In this document: positions 10,778-20,359 of the stretch, in pieces
How the letters are laid out: every line of letters starts with the position of its first letter
How positions within the stretch are numbered: position 1 is the stretch's first letter
DNA from: Apodemus sylvaticus
Lineage: Eukaryota > Chordata > Mammalia > Rodentia > Muridae
Assembly: GCF_947179515.1 (NCBI RefSeq)
Contig: NC_067473.1
Span: 69,041,534 to 69,105,533 of the forward strand
Direction: 5' to 3'
Length of the DNA: 64,000 nt
Notes under the pieces: model-generated
Database searches by the model: none
What the model was told of the DNA's origin: nothing
Seen by the model: only the letters and a program-made list of their open reading frames with translations
Position numbers and translations under genes: made by a program

Positions 10778-10985
10778 AATAGAACAGCAATGAGTATAGT
10801 TGAGCAAGTGCTTTTGCAGTACAATGAATCATCCCTTGAGTAGATGCACAAGAGTGGTATAGCTGGATCATGAGGTATTTCAATTCCTATATTTCCACTA
10901 TGGAAAGCCTGATTTCCATAGTGGTTTTACAAGTTTACACTCCCAACAACACAGAGTCATTTTTCCTTACTCCTTATCCTAAGTA
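10778..10985 (-). mobile_element. Ancient LINE-1 ORF2 C-terminal segment (continuation)
   Basis: Diverged minus-strand ORF2 sequence: AATAGAACAGCAATGAGTAT (the FIAALF region), CACAAGAGTGGTATAGCTGG (the LLGIYP region) and TTTACACTCCCAACAACA. It joins seamlessly to 4445-4716 once the full-length LINE-1 and one target-site copy are removed. Confidence 0.75.
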
Positions 10986-11089
10986 GCATAGGGATGATAA
11001 TTTGGCAGTTTCATGTAGGTCACCTTCATATATGTAGATTCTTCATATATGTTTAAAATTTAGGAAACTTCTACTCTATTATGTTTCCA

Positions 11090-11320
11090 TATGACCCCAA
11101 AAATGGCCCTTAATTTTAGATGTTTCTCCCAGTATTCACTCCATCTTCCACTTTTCTCTTCTTTCCCATTTCATTTTTCTGTTTCAGCCCTGACATCCTT
11201 CCAGCACTATCTATTCTATTTACCTTTCCTAACAAGATCTATCTGTACCTCCTTGTCCCTTTTGCTATACCTAACACTTGTGATTTTACAGATTGTATTA
11301 AGGTCTTATTGACTTAAAAA
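11090..11320 (-). mobile_element. Ancient LINE-1 3' UTR-like segment
   Basis: Pyrimidine-rich sequence beginning CCTTAATTTTAGATG, resembling 3430-3553 in order and composition. It lies between two ORF2 pieces, so it may be the tail of a separate old LINE-1. Assignment is by resemblance only. Confidence 0.35.
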
Positions 11321-11334
11321 TAAATAGCAAAATG

Positions 11335-12095
11335 AAAGTGAATACATAGCTACTGATTTTTGTGAGTTAATTTTGTGTCCCCCTAAATTTCTATAGGAAT
11401 TCTCTGTCTATTTTTATGGTCATTTATACATCTTATTATATCATCTGCAAATAAAGATAACTTTGATTTCTTTCTTTACACTTTTTTCCTTCTTAATCTC
11501 ATTCAGTTGTCTTACAATTCTAAGACTTCAAGTACTATAATGAATAGTCACTGAAAGAGTGGACAACCTTGTCCTGTTCCTGATTTTAGTGGAATTGTTT
11601 TGAGTTTTTTTCCATTTAAGTTGATCTTGGTTATGGATTAACATAAACTATCTGTATTGTATTGAGTTATGTCTCTTGTATCCCCCAAATCTCTGGAACC
11701 ATTATCATAAATGTTAGTTAGATCCTTTCAAGGGCCTCTTCTCCCTCTAATTATATGATCATGTGGTTTTTGTCTTACAGAATTTTATGTAGTAAATAGT
11801 ATTTATTAAATTACATGTTTCAAACCATTCCTGCCTCTCTGAAATGAAACCTACTGGATCTTAGTGGATGATCATTTTGATAAGTACTTGAATTTGGTTT
11901 TCAGGTCCAAGTACATGAGGGGATTTGGTTTGTAAGTTTCATATTGTTGTGTCTTTACAAAGTTTGGGTGTTATGGTAACATGGCCGCATAAAATGACTT
12001 GCACAATATTCCTTTTGATTATGTTTTGTGGAGTAATTTGAAAAGTATTAGGGTTAACTTTTTTGTAATCTTGCTAGAACTCTCTGCCAAATATA
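11335..12095 (-). mobile_element. Ancient LINE-1 ORF2, RT domain
   Basis: Heavily diverged minus-strand RT region. CATCTGCAAATAAAGATAAC at 11,440-11,465 is the degenerate FADD region. CAAGTACTATAATGAATAG, CTTGTCCTGTTCCTGATTTT and ACCTACTGGATCTTAGTGG follow in the expected order, matching upstream RT motifs. Many stops and indels. It probably belongs with the other old minus-strand pieces at 3.3-11 kb. Confidence 0.75.
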
Positions 12096-12134
12096 TGTAT
12101 ATGTATATTTATATATATATGTATATATATATAT

Positions 12135-12280
12135 GATATATTCTTTATTTACATTTCAAATTATTTCCCCTTTCCTGGTTCCCCCTCCCCGAAAATCCTG
12201 TAAGCTCTCTCCCCTCCCCTGTTTCCCCAATCAGCTCCCTCCTGCTTCCCTGTCCTGGTATTCCCCTAAACTGAGAAACA
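12135..12280 (-). mobile_element. LINE-1 3' UTR stub
   Basis: GATATATTCTTTATTTACATTTC followed by CCCCTTTCCTGG and pyrimidine-rich 3' UTR up to CCTAAACTGAG. This is a LINE-1 truncated within its 3' UTR. A TA-rich run (12,085-12,135) precedes it. Confidence 0.8.
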
Positions 12281-12930
12281 GGTAGTCTGTTTCCGAACTG
12301 GGTATGAATCTGAGTGACTAGACTTGGAGGGATGGAGTGAAAGGTGAAGATCTGCTGTCAGTCTACTTGATTTGCTGCCTGGAGTATCCTTTTGATTCTT
12401 AGGGGATGTCTGTTGGGATTGGAGGCTAGGATAAAGTAATGGGTCCCTGGAAAGACCTGTGTGGCTCATTGGAAATGGCAAATGTAGAGAAGGGAACTTG
12501 CATCAGGTAGTCTGCTACCAAGATTGTGATTACACTGGGAGATTGGATTTGTAATAGAGGAGAGAGATATAAAGATCTGCAATTTACTTATTTGTTTTCC
12601 TGGCTAGAGTGGCCTTCATGTATTCCTTGTATGATATTTTAAATGTATGTTGATCAGATAGAGCTAAAGAATCACTTGTAAATAATAAGAGATCAGCCCC
12701 ATTGAAGTGAAATTGTCAGTGATTCACTGGGACAGCAAGAAAAGTATTTTTTCAGGATCAATACACTAAATCTGTGTTCCAAGGGAGCTTAATCCCAGAT
12801 GACAGAATAATTTTATTTATCTTTTACTTTTTTATTCATTTTTCTAAAACTACAACTTATAATCTTTCATCTGTAGTAGAGTTATCAAGCATTTCTCTTA
12901 AAATATCTTGTGTTTTGTTTACTTATACAT

Positions 12931-12931
<1 letters not shown>
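12281..12931. other. Unassigned DNA
   Basis: Moderately GC sequence up to about 12,560, then AT-rich. A 71-codon minus frame at 12,266-12,481 looks low-complexity (Ser/Pro-rich) and has no features I recognise. No repeat family recognised. Confidence 0.35.

Positions 12932-12970
<39 letters not shown>
12932..12970. repeat. (TA)n microsatellite
   Basis: About nineteen uninterrupted TA dinucleotides, followed by CTGTGTGTGTATG. Confidence 0.95.
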
Positions 12971-12973
<3 letters not shown>

Positions 12974-13230
12974 GTGTGTGTATGTTAGTATGCAAATACA
13001 TGTAGGTAATTAAGATTCAGTGAAGAATTACTACTTCTTTTAAAATTGTTATTATCCGCATGTGCTTGTACTACTGTACTGTTGCAAGCATGGCAAAGTC
13101 AGAGAACAAACTGTGGAGTAGATTATCTCCTTTGATCTTTACATGGGTCTCAGTGATCAAACTAAACTGTCAGGCTCCAACATTAAGTACCTTTACCTGA
13201 TAAGACACTTGACATCACAAAGCTTCTGTA

Positions 13231-13377
13231 CTAATGAAATAAATATTTTACTTTGGAAGAGTTTAGATCTCTAAAAATGTTATAAAAATAATGTTAGAGA
13301 GCTCTGGCCTTACTAGGTTGTTAAGATATTAGTAAAAATATCAGTATCAAGAAATTATTTCTAATATATTGATCTTT
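13231..13377. repeat. Long direct repeat, left copy
   Basis: About 147 bp starting CTAATGAAATAAATATTTTAC and ending TCTAATATATTGAT, repeated at 13,932-14,078 with about 10 % mismatch by eye. The pair brackets a truncated LINE-1, as a target-site duplication would, but is far longer than usual. Confidence 0.88.
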
Positions 13378-13404
13378 TTTAATTCTTTTGGCAACTCATT
13401 TTTA

Positions 13405-13925
13405 ACAATTCTTTTTTATTTTTCTTATTAGATATATTCTTTATTTACATTTCAAATGATTTCCCCTTTCCAGCCCCCTCTCCCTGCAAGTCCCATAAGC
13501 CATCTCCCTGTTCCCTCACCTGCTTTCCTGTCCTGGTATTACCCTACACTGAGGCATCAAGCCTTTCCAGGACCAAGAGCCTCTCCTCTCTTTGATGTAC
13601 AACAAGGCCAACTTCTGATGCCTATGCATCAGTAACAACATGTGTACTATCTGGTTGATGTTTTTATTCCTGAGAGCTCTGGGAATATTGGATGGCTCAT
13701 ATTGTTATTCCTCCTATGGTGCTGCAAACCCCTTCAGCTCCTTGGGTCTTTTCTCTAGCTCCTGTATTGGGGACCCTATGCTCAGTTCAGTGCCTGCCTG
13801 AGTGTCCCCCTCTGTATTTGTCCTGCATTGGGGACCCTATGCTCAGTTCAGTGGCTGGCTGAGTGTCCCCCTCTGTATTTGTCATGCACTAGCAGAGCCT
13901 CCTCCCGGCTCTAGTCAGCAAGCAC
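13405..13925 (-). mobile_element. LINE-1 3' UTR fragment inside long direct repeats
   Basis: TTAGATATATTCTTTATTTACA then CCCCTTTCCAGCCCC and, deeper, the older LINE-1 3' UTR with CTGCAAACCCCTTCAGCTCC, CTCTGTATTTGTC and GGCAGAGCC-like sequence, ending near AGTCAGCAAGCACTT. It is truncated inside the 3' UTR. 61 bp inside it (GGACCCTATGCTCAGTTCAG at 13,771 and 13,832) are tandemly duplicated. About 45 bp of non-LINE-1 sequence lie between the element end and the left direct repeat, with A-runs on both sides, so a 3' transduction is possible. Confidence 0.82.
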
Positions 13926-13931
13926 TTTGTC

Positions 13932-14078
13932 CTAATGAAATAAATATTTTACTTTGAAAGGGTTTAGATCTATAAAAATGTTACAAAAAATAATATTACG
14001 GATCTCTGGCCTTACTGGGTTGTTAAGATGTTAGTATAACTATCAGTATAAAGAAATTATCTCTAATATATTGATATT
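13932..14078. repeat. Long direct repeat, right copy
   Basis: Second copy of the segment at 13,231-13,377, offset 701 bp. It begins immediately after the truncated 5' end of the LINE-1. Confidence 0.88.
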
Positions 14079-14229
14079 AACAACACTAGACATTATTGGA
14101 ACTTCATTTATTAATGCTCGCTCATGGTCCACGAATAAGTCCAGACTAATACTTTGTTTTAATTTTCCTGTTTCCTCAGTATCTATTTTCCATTTCAGTG
14201 TTCCTATTTTCCATGTACTGTCAATTTGC

Positions 14230-14230
14230 A

Positions 14231-14274
<44 letters not shown>

Positions 14275-14300
14275 CTTCTATCTATCTATTATCTATCTTT
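14230..14300. repeat. (ATCT)n microsatellite
   Basis: About ten perfect ATCT/CTAT tetramers, then a few interrupted ones. Confidence 0.95.
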
Positions 14301-15010
14301 CTATAATCTATGAATTACATTTACTACCCAGATTTTATGAGTAGAGAGCCTCATTAATTTTTCATTATTATTGTCTGACATTGTATATTGCTGCCTATTA
14401 TGAAAGTCTTATAAACTTTCTCTTCTGAGGTAAAGAATAAAACAGGTGTGCCAGTATCTATTCTTTTGAAGTTGTTTTAATATAGATAACAATTTCTTAA
14501 AATAGAGAGCTAAAATTATTGATTTTGTCACTGAAGATTACAAATACAATAAAACCTTAGATAATCAATTTTATTACTTTCTTTCTAAAAGACATGAAGT
14601 CTGTTTTCTTTCTGAATTCAGTGGTAATATAAATATAAATATTTATAAATGTACTTATTAGAATGGTGACATTGAATATGACCTGAGGAGAGATAAAACA
14701 TATTTATGAGTATACACATGAAAGCAGGGTGTTCTTTTGCCTGTTATTGAATTCAATATTTGATCATGTTAAATCATCCTGAATAGAATTAGCATATTAA
14801 AATAATTTTGTTAAAATTATCTTAACATATTGGCTAAGCTCTTTAAAGTCTAAATGTTTTTACAAGGGATTTAAGTCTATCTTTATTTAATTTTTTAAAA
14901 TTTTAGCCCTTTGAAACATTTCAAAAGAACTTTAAAATAACCATCTTTGCTAGTATAAAAACAAGTTGGACAAGATAAATGAGATGTTAGGAATATCATT
15001 AGATACATAC
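14301..15010. other. AT-rich unassigned DNA
   Basis: AT-rich sequence without a recognisable gene or repeat family. Confidence 0.4.
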
Positions 15011-15211
15011 CAGGAACAGAGGGAGAATGACCAAAACTGTCATAAAACTGTGGTGTAGCCTTTTGTTGTCCTTGAGGATGAATACTTTCCAGAGGATTAG
15101 TAATGCTACAGTATTGTATTCTAAGGAAAATGTCACCATCTGGTTGACAATATTTGACTTTAAGAGCTGAACAATGTGGAACCTGGATTCTGTGTCTATC
15201 TTCCATGAGTC
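15011..15211 (-). other. Candidate internal exon (weak)
   Basis: On the minus strand a stretch of 201 bp (67 codons' worth) is open and is bounded by an AG acceptor (TCTTTTCAG, just outside 15,211) and a GTATGT donor (just outside 15,011). The open frame continues to 14,895 for 103 codons from its first Met (MEDRHRIQVPHCSALKVKY). The interval is a multiple of three and would be phase 1 at both ends. I do not recognise the protein. Open frames of 60-100 codons and chance AG/GT pairs occur elsewhere in this window, so this is only a candidate. No partner exon was found nearby on the same strand. Confidence 0.22.
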
Positions 15212-15844
15212 CTGAAAAGATTCATATCATTCACTTTCCTCTTTTGTGAGTCAGTGAATGGGTTTGGCCTGTGCTGCAGATTTTTGTTTTTAATCTAAGT
15301 GATGATTATATTGTGTTCCAAAACAGGATAAATACCCACCTTGATTGAATGGGACTTGTACCCCTCTCCATTAAATGGACTTTTAGTAACAATTGCAATT
15401 AACTTAAATATCTGCCAGGAAATTTATTCTTCTTCTTCAACCCTTTCCAAACAACTGATTAAGAAAGAACTGCTTTATATGGTTTTTATCCAGGACATTT
15501 GCAATATGGTATCCTCAAAAATTTATAATATTATAAACAAAGTGATTCAATATTTACCAAACTTTTAAAGTAGATGAAGGTTAACCATGCACATAATAAA
15601 TATAAAGAAAAACTGTATTTCTGAAAATATATTTAAAATTTACACACTCAAAACTAAAATATGCCAAGTTTTAAATATCTATATCTTCTGTGTATTGCTA
15701 GATGCAAGTTAAATTCAAGACTTGACATGAAAAAATGAGAGTATTTTTTCTAGTCTTTTTTAACTATTTTAATAATTATTAGAGAAGTATTAAATGCTTA
15801 GTTTTCATGGTGTAGACTTAGCTTTGGCAAGGATAATAGTGTAT
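15212..15844. other. AT-rich unassigned DNA
   Basis: No gene or repeat recognised. A 75-codon plus frame at 15,341-15,568 contains ICQEI and, 19 residues later, VFIQ. The same two motifs with the same spacing occur in the candidate exon at 18,280-18,483. This is noted as a curiosity, not as a gene. Confidence 0.3.
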
Positions 15845-16076
15845 GATTAGCTGTCCCTTCCCCCACAACATTGAGCTGGACTTCCCAGCCCATTCTCCCT
15901 GGCTAGCAGCGCCTAGCCTTCCGGTGTTATCTCTGGCCTTTGTTCCACTGGGAACAATACAGCTGCTTTCACCTTGACAAGCAAGGCTGCCTCAGGGCAG
16001 TCTCACCTGGAGACCAGCAGAGACCTGCTAGACCCGCTGAGAAGTGGAGCCAAGGAATTCTCAGCCTACTCCTTGA
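15845..16076. other. GC-rich block of unknown origin
   Basis: About 230 bp markedly richer in G+C than its AT-rich surroundings, with several CpGs (AGCAGCGCC, TTCCGGTG, GACCCGCTGAG). It starts near GTCCCTTCCCCCACAAC and runs into a TG/G repeat. It has no long conserved reading frame and matches no repeat family I can name. It could be an LTR fragment, a LINE-1 5' UTR piece, or an old UTR or exon. Confidence 0.4.
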
Positions 16077-16087
16077 CGTGTGTGTGT

Positions 16088-16118
<31 letters not shown>

Positions 16119-16119
16119 G
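16077..16119. repeat. (TG)n followed by an 18-base G run
   Basis: About twelve TG units passing directly into eighteen consecutive G (16,102-16,119). The G run touches the target-site copy of the adjacent LINE-1. Confidence 0.95.
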
Positions 16120-16134
16120 ACAGGGTTGTTTTCT
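16120..16134. repeat. Target-site duplication, left copy
   Basis: ACAGGGTTGTTTTCT, identical to 17,359-17,373. It flanks the LINE-1 between them. Confidence 0.95.
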
Positions 16135-17358
16135 TTATTTTTTTCTTCTTTTTTAATATTTTTATTTTCTATATTCTTTGTTTACATTCCAAATGATTTC
16201 CCCTTTCCCGGATCCCCCCCTCCCCATATGTCCCATAAACCTTCTTCTCTTTATCCCTTCTCCAATCACCTCCCTCCTTTTTCTCTGTCCTTATATTCCC
16301 TTCCCATGCTAGATCAATCCTTTCCAGGATCAGGACCCTCTCCATACTTCTTCATGGGAGTCATTTGTTATGCAATTTGTGCCTTGGGTATTCAGGGCTT
16401 CTGGGCTAATTAATATCCACTTATCAGAGATTGCATTCCATGTGTATTCTTTTGTGATTGGGTTACCTCACTTAGGATGATATTTTCCAGATCAAACCAT
16501 TTGCCTAAAAATTTTGTGAATTCATTGTTTCTAATTGCTGAGTAGTATTCCATTGTGTAAATATACCACATTTTCTGTATCCATTCCTCCATTGAGGGGC
16601 ATTTGGGTTCTTTCCAGCTTCTGGCTATTACAAATAAAGCTGCTATGAACATAATGGAGCATGTGTCTTTATTGCATGCCGGGGAATCCTTTGGGTATAT
16701 GCCCAGGAGAGGTATAGCAGGGTCCTCTGGAAGTCTCATGTCCAGTTTTCTGAGGAACCTCCAGACTGATTTCCAAAGTAGTTGTACCAATTTGCAACCC
16801 CACCAGCAGTGGAGGAGTGTTCCTCTTTCTCCACATCCTCGCCAACACCTGCTGTCTCCTGAGTTTTTGACCTTAGCCATTCTGACTGGTGTAAGGTGAA
16901 ATCTCAGGGTTGTTTTGATCTGCATTTCCTTAATGACTAATGGTGTTGAGCACTTCTTAAGGTGCCTCTTGGCCATCCGAATTTCTTCACGTGAAAATTC
17001 TTTGTTAAGATCTGTACCCCATTTTTTAATAGGGTTATTTGGTTCCCTGGGGTCTAACTTCTTGAGTTCTTTGTATATATTGGATATTATCCCTCTATCA
17101 GATGTGGGGTTGGTGAATATCCTTTCCCAAATTGATGGTTGCAGTTTTGTCCTTTTTACAGTGTCCTTTGCCTTACAGAAACTTTGTAATTTTATGAGGT
17201 CCCATTTGTCAATTCTTGATCTTAAAGCATAAGCTATTGGTGTTCTGTTCAGGAACTTTTCCCCTGTGCCCATGTCCTCAAGGGTCTTCCCCAGTTTCTT
17301 TTCTATTAGTTTCACTGTGTCTGGTTTTACATGGCGGTCCTTGATCCACTTGGAGTGA
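16135..17358 (-). mobile_element. Recent 5'-truncated LINE-1
   Basis: Minus-strand LINE-1: A-rich end at 16,135-16,170, 3' UTR to about 16,409, then the ORF2 C-terminal region. The ORF2 frame is open without interruption from 17,315 to its natural stop at 16,410 (301 codons). It runs through GTGEKFLNRTPIAYALRSR, KWDLIKLQSFCKAKDTVKR, RGCGERGTLLHCWWGCK, DPAIPLLGIYPKDSPACN and SLISGY. The 15-bp duplication is perfect. With the intact frame this marks it as one of the youngest insertions here. It lacks the endonuclease and RT domains and cannot move by itself. Confidence 0.95.
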
Positions 17359-17373
17359 ACAGGGTTGTTTTCT
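17359..17373. repeat. Target-site duplication, right copy
   Basis: ACAGGGTTGTTTTCT, identical to 16,120-16,134. Confidence 0.95.
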
Positions 17374-18279
17374 AAAGACTATATATTTTGGCTAAAATAT
17401 AGTAAAGTCAGTTTTGATCGACAAACTGTCATATCGACTCAAATCTCTTTTGTCGCCTTCCCGTTTATCCCCAGAATTCTCTTCCAGGTCTCTAGTTCAC
17501 ATGTGGTCATGGGCGGCTACAAATAGTATTCCCTTTTCAAAAGTGGAAGCAGTTCTAATGTACTCCTAGCATTCTTAGAGACCTAATTAAAAGACTTTGT
17601 ACGAGAATAACATTATTTTGATGTTATTTTGACTCACAGTTTGAGGTTACAGTCTATCATAGCTAGATTATCATAACACCAGGAATTTGAAGCACCTGGT
17701 ATAATTGATTCCATATTCAAGGGGTAGATAGCCATAGGTACTTGTCCTCAACTCACTTTTTTCTTATTATGTAGTTGGGGAACTCAATGTATGGAAAGTT
17801 GTCACCCACAGTGAATATCACAGTGGGTGTGCTTTTTCCACCTCCACTTGTCTTATATACCTAGTTCCCCATTCCCTGAAAGCATGCACAGATAATTCTA
17901 TATCTCATCAAGTAAACAATGAGGAGTAGCTAAAATACCCCATGGCTACAATATTAAGATCTAAAGTAAACAGATTCCTCATATATTTTATCAGGTAATT
18001 TTCCTTTTGTTAACTTTCACATTTTAATTATAGTACTTTGATTATACATATAAGATCCACGTGCTTTGATTGATATATTTCTTTAATTATAGAGTTAATT
18101 TTTGATTTTTCTCAGCTCAAATATGTGTATTCACTCTTTTAGAATTTAATACTCTCATATGGTATGTCTTATGTGTATTTGCCTCCATCTCTCTCCTAAC
18201 TCCACCTAGATCTACTTCTTATTCACATCTCCTATTAATTTCATGTATTCTCTCTTTTTTTAAAATCTGATGAGTACAG
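17374..18279. other. Unassigned DNA
   Basis: AT-rich with no repeat family or gene I recognise. Confidence 0.4.
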
Positions 18280-18483
18280 TTTCTGTTGCCCTCATATTCA
18301 TGGATAAAGAGTCATTACTGGAGCATGGGAGACCTAACAGGAGCCAGTATGATTATTTCTGAAATTTGTCAAGAAATCCTATTCAGTAAAGTAGGCAATA
18401 ATCCAGATGTTTCTGAAAGATCAGTGACCTTACTAGTGTTTATTCAAGAATGTATTCGTCCATTTCTAAGAATTGTAACTGAA
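18280..18483 (+). other. Candidate internal exon, faintly GCP-like
   Basis: An open 204-bp interval (68 codons, phase 0 at both ends) follows an AG (GAGTACAG) with a pyrimidine run some 20 bases upstream and is followed by a consensus GTGAGT donor at 18,484. The translation includes GDLTGASMIISEICQEILFS and SERSVTLLVFIQECIRPFLR. The second part resembles, from memory, the L-L-x(n)-RP-[FY]-L pattern of the gamma-tubulin complex protein (GCP5/GCP6) GRIP1 region. It is not the GCP5 sequence I remember. No neighbouring exon was found. It may be a chance frame, an isolated exon of a gene outside the window, or an exon relic. Confidence 0.25.
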
Positions 18484-18847
18484 GTGAGTAACTATGCATA
18501 GAATAAATTTTACTTCTAAAAAGATTCTGAAAGACTAAAATATAAAGTGTATGACACTTAAAATATTTAATTTTATAACATCAATATAAATGGCACAGAA
18601 ATTTCACTATATTTATTCACAAGCATAGCATGATACCTAGGATTTATTCATTTTTTACTAAATATCTTATTGTTTCCAAATCACCTAAAATATTATTCAT
18701 ACTCTATTCTGAAAACTACATTTATAGATATTCTTATGTGATTATTTTCTTTTATCTACCAAGGCCATATATTAATGGAAAGTACATTAGAAAATTCCTC
18801 ATGGCACAAGAATCATCTACTATAGTAGCAATATTAATTTAAAAGTA
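18484..18847. other. AT-rich unassigned DNA
   Basis: No recognisable feature. AATTTAAAAGT at about 18,837-18,847 resembles AATTAAAAGT near 24,546 and may be the target-site duplication of the LINE-1 that follows, though such AT-rich matches are weak. Confidence 0.35.
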
Positions 18848-19108
18848 AAATAACCTTCCAGCCTACAACTCTATCTGGGGCAGATTGCGTACTTCTGCCC
18901 GTCTCCAACACCCCAGAGACAGTCTGTCTCATAGGAGGTATCCTATAATCAGGGACACAGGAGACCTGCTCTAACCCAGATCACAGAGCTCTACTTGACT
19001 ACAAGGAGGAATAGGATCCAGACAGTGACAACCAGGCCAGTTAACACAAAAGATAACAAGACTGGAAGAGACAAGCACTAGAACATAAGTGACAGAAGCT
19101 AATGCAAA

Positions 19109-20300
19109 TTGGCACTGCCAGAACCCAGTTCTCCTACTACAGAAAGCCCTGGATACTGTTACAAACCTGTGATGCAAGAAAATGACCTAAAATCCTGTCT
19201 CATGAATACTATAGAGGTCTTTAAGGAGGACATAAATAACTCCTTTAAAGAGAAACAGGAGAACACAGGCAAACAGGTAGAAGCACTTAAAGGGGAAACA
19301 AATAAATACCTTAAAGAAAAACAGGAAAACAATCAAAAGGTAAAGGAATTGAACAAAACCATAAAAGACTAAATATGGAAATAGAAACAATAAAGAAATC
19401 ACAAATGGAAGCAAACCTGAAGATGAAAAACCTAGGAAAGAGATCAGGAGTTACAGATGCCAAGTATCATCAACATAATACAAGAGATAGAAGAGAGAAT
19501 CTGAGGCTTAGAGGATGCCATTGAAGATATTGACACAATAGTCAAAGAAAATACAAAGTGCAAAGACTCCTAACCTAAAACATACATGAAATACAGGACA
19601 GATTGAAAAGACAAACCTTAGAATAATATGGATAGAAGAGAGCTATGATTTCCAATTCAAAGGCCCAGAAAACATGTTTAACAAAATTATAGAAGAAAAC
19701 TTCCCTAACCTAAAGAAAGAGATGGTTATAAATGTATAAGAAGCCTACAGAACACCAAATAGTCTAGATGAGAAATGAGAATCTTCTCATCACATAATAA
19801 TCAAAACACTAAATGCACAAAACAAAGAAAGAATATGAAAAGTAGTAAGGGAAAAATGCCAAGTAACTTATAAAGGCATAGCTATCTGAATTACACCAGA
19901 CTTCTCAACAGAGACTCTAAAAGCCTGTGAAGGCTTAATGCCCCAGTGCAATGGAATGCCAGGACAGGGAAGCAGGAGTGGGTGATTTGGTGAGCAGAGG
20001 GAGGGAGGATGGGAGAGGGGGTTTCAGAGGGGAAATGAGGAAAGGGGATAACATTTGAAATGTAAATAAATTTCTAATAAAAAAAGCCAGAAGATCCTGG
20101 ACAGATATCATGCAGACCCTAAGTGAACACAAATGCCAGCCTATGCTACTGTACTCAGAGAACCTCTCAATCACCCTAGATGGTAAAAACAAAATATTCC
20201 ATGATAAAATCAAATTTAAACAATATCTTTATACTAATCCAGCCCTACAGCGGATACTAGTAGCACAATTCAACACAAGGAGGGTAAATAAATACACCTA
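19109..20300 (+). pseudogene. LINE-1 ORF1, broken
   Basis: The N-terminal frame (19,109-19,372) includes PEPSSPTTESPGY and a Lys/Glu-rich coiled coil with repeated KEKQEN units. After stops and frameshifts the C-terminal part is readable at about 20,095-20,300 (LSEHKCQPMLLYSENLSITL, IFHDKIKFKQYL, TNPALQRIL). It is interrupted by an inserted LINE-1 tail at 19,930-20,087. The product would have been the ORF1 RNA-binding protein; none can be made now. Confidence 0.88.
19930..20087 (+). mobile_element. LINE-1 3' UTR tail nested in ORF1
   Basis: About 155 bp of plus-strand LINE-1 3' UTR (GCTTAATGCCCCAGTG, then G-rich sequence, AACATTTGAAATGTAAATAAA and an A-run). ORF1 sequence breaks off at CTCTAAAAGCC and resumes at AAAAGCCAGAAGATCC, so AAAAGCC (at least 7 bp) is the likely target-site duplication. 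This is an extreme 5' truncation. Confidence 0.85.
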
Positions 20301-20359
20301 AGCAAACACAGAAATTAATCATCTCACAATAAACCCAAAAGAAGAGACCCGCAAAAATA

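Noticed and set aside
10430..10807. 125-codon minus frame ahead of ORF1
   Set aside because: It lies in the LINE-1 5' UTR monomers, which are non-coding; its openness reflects GC content.
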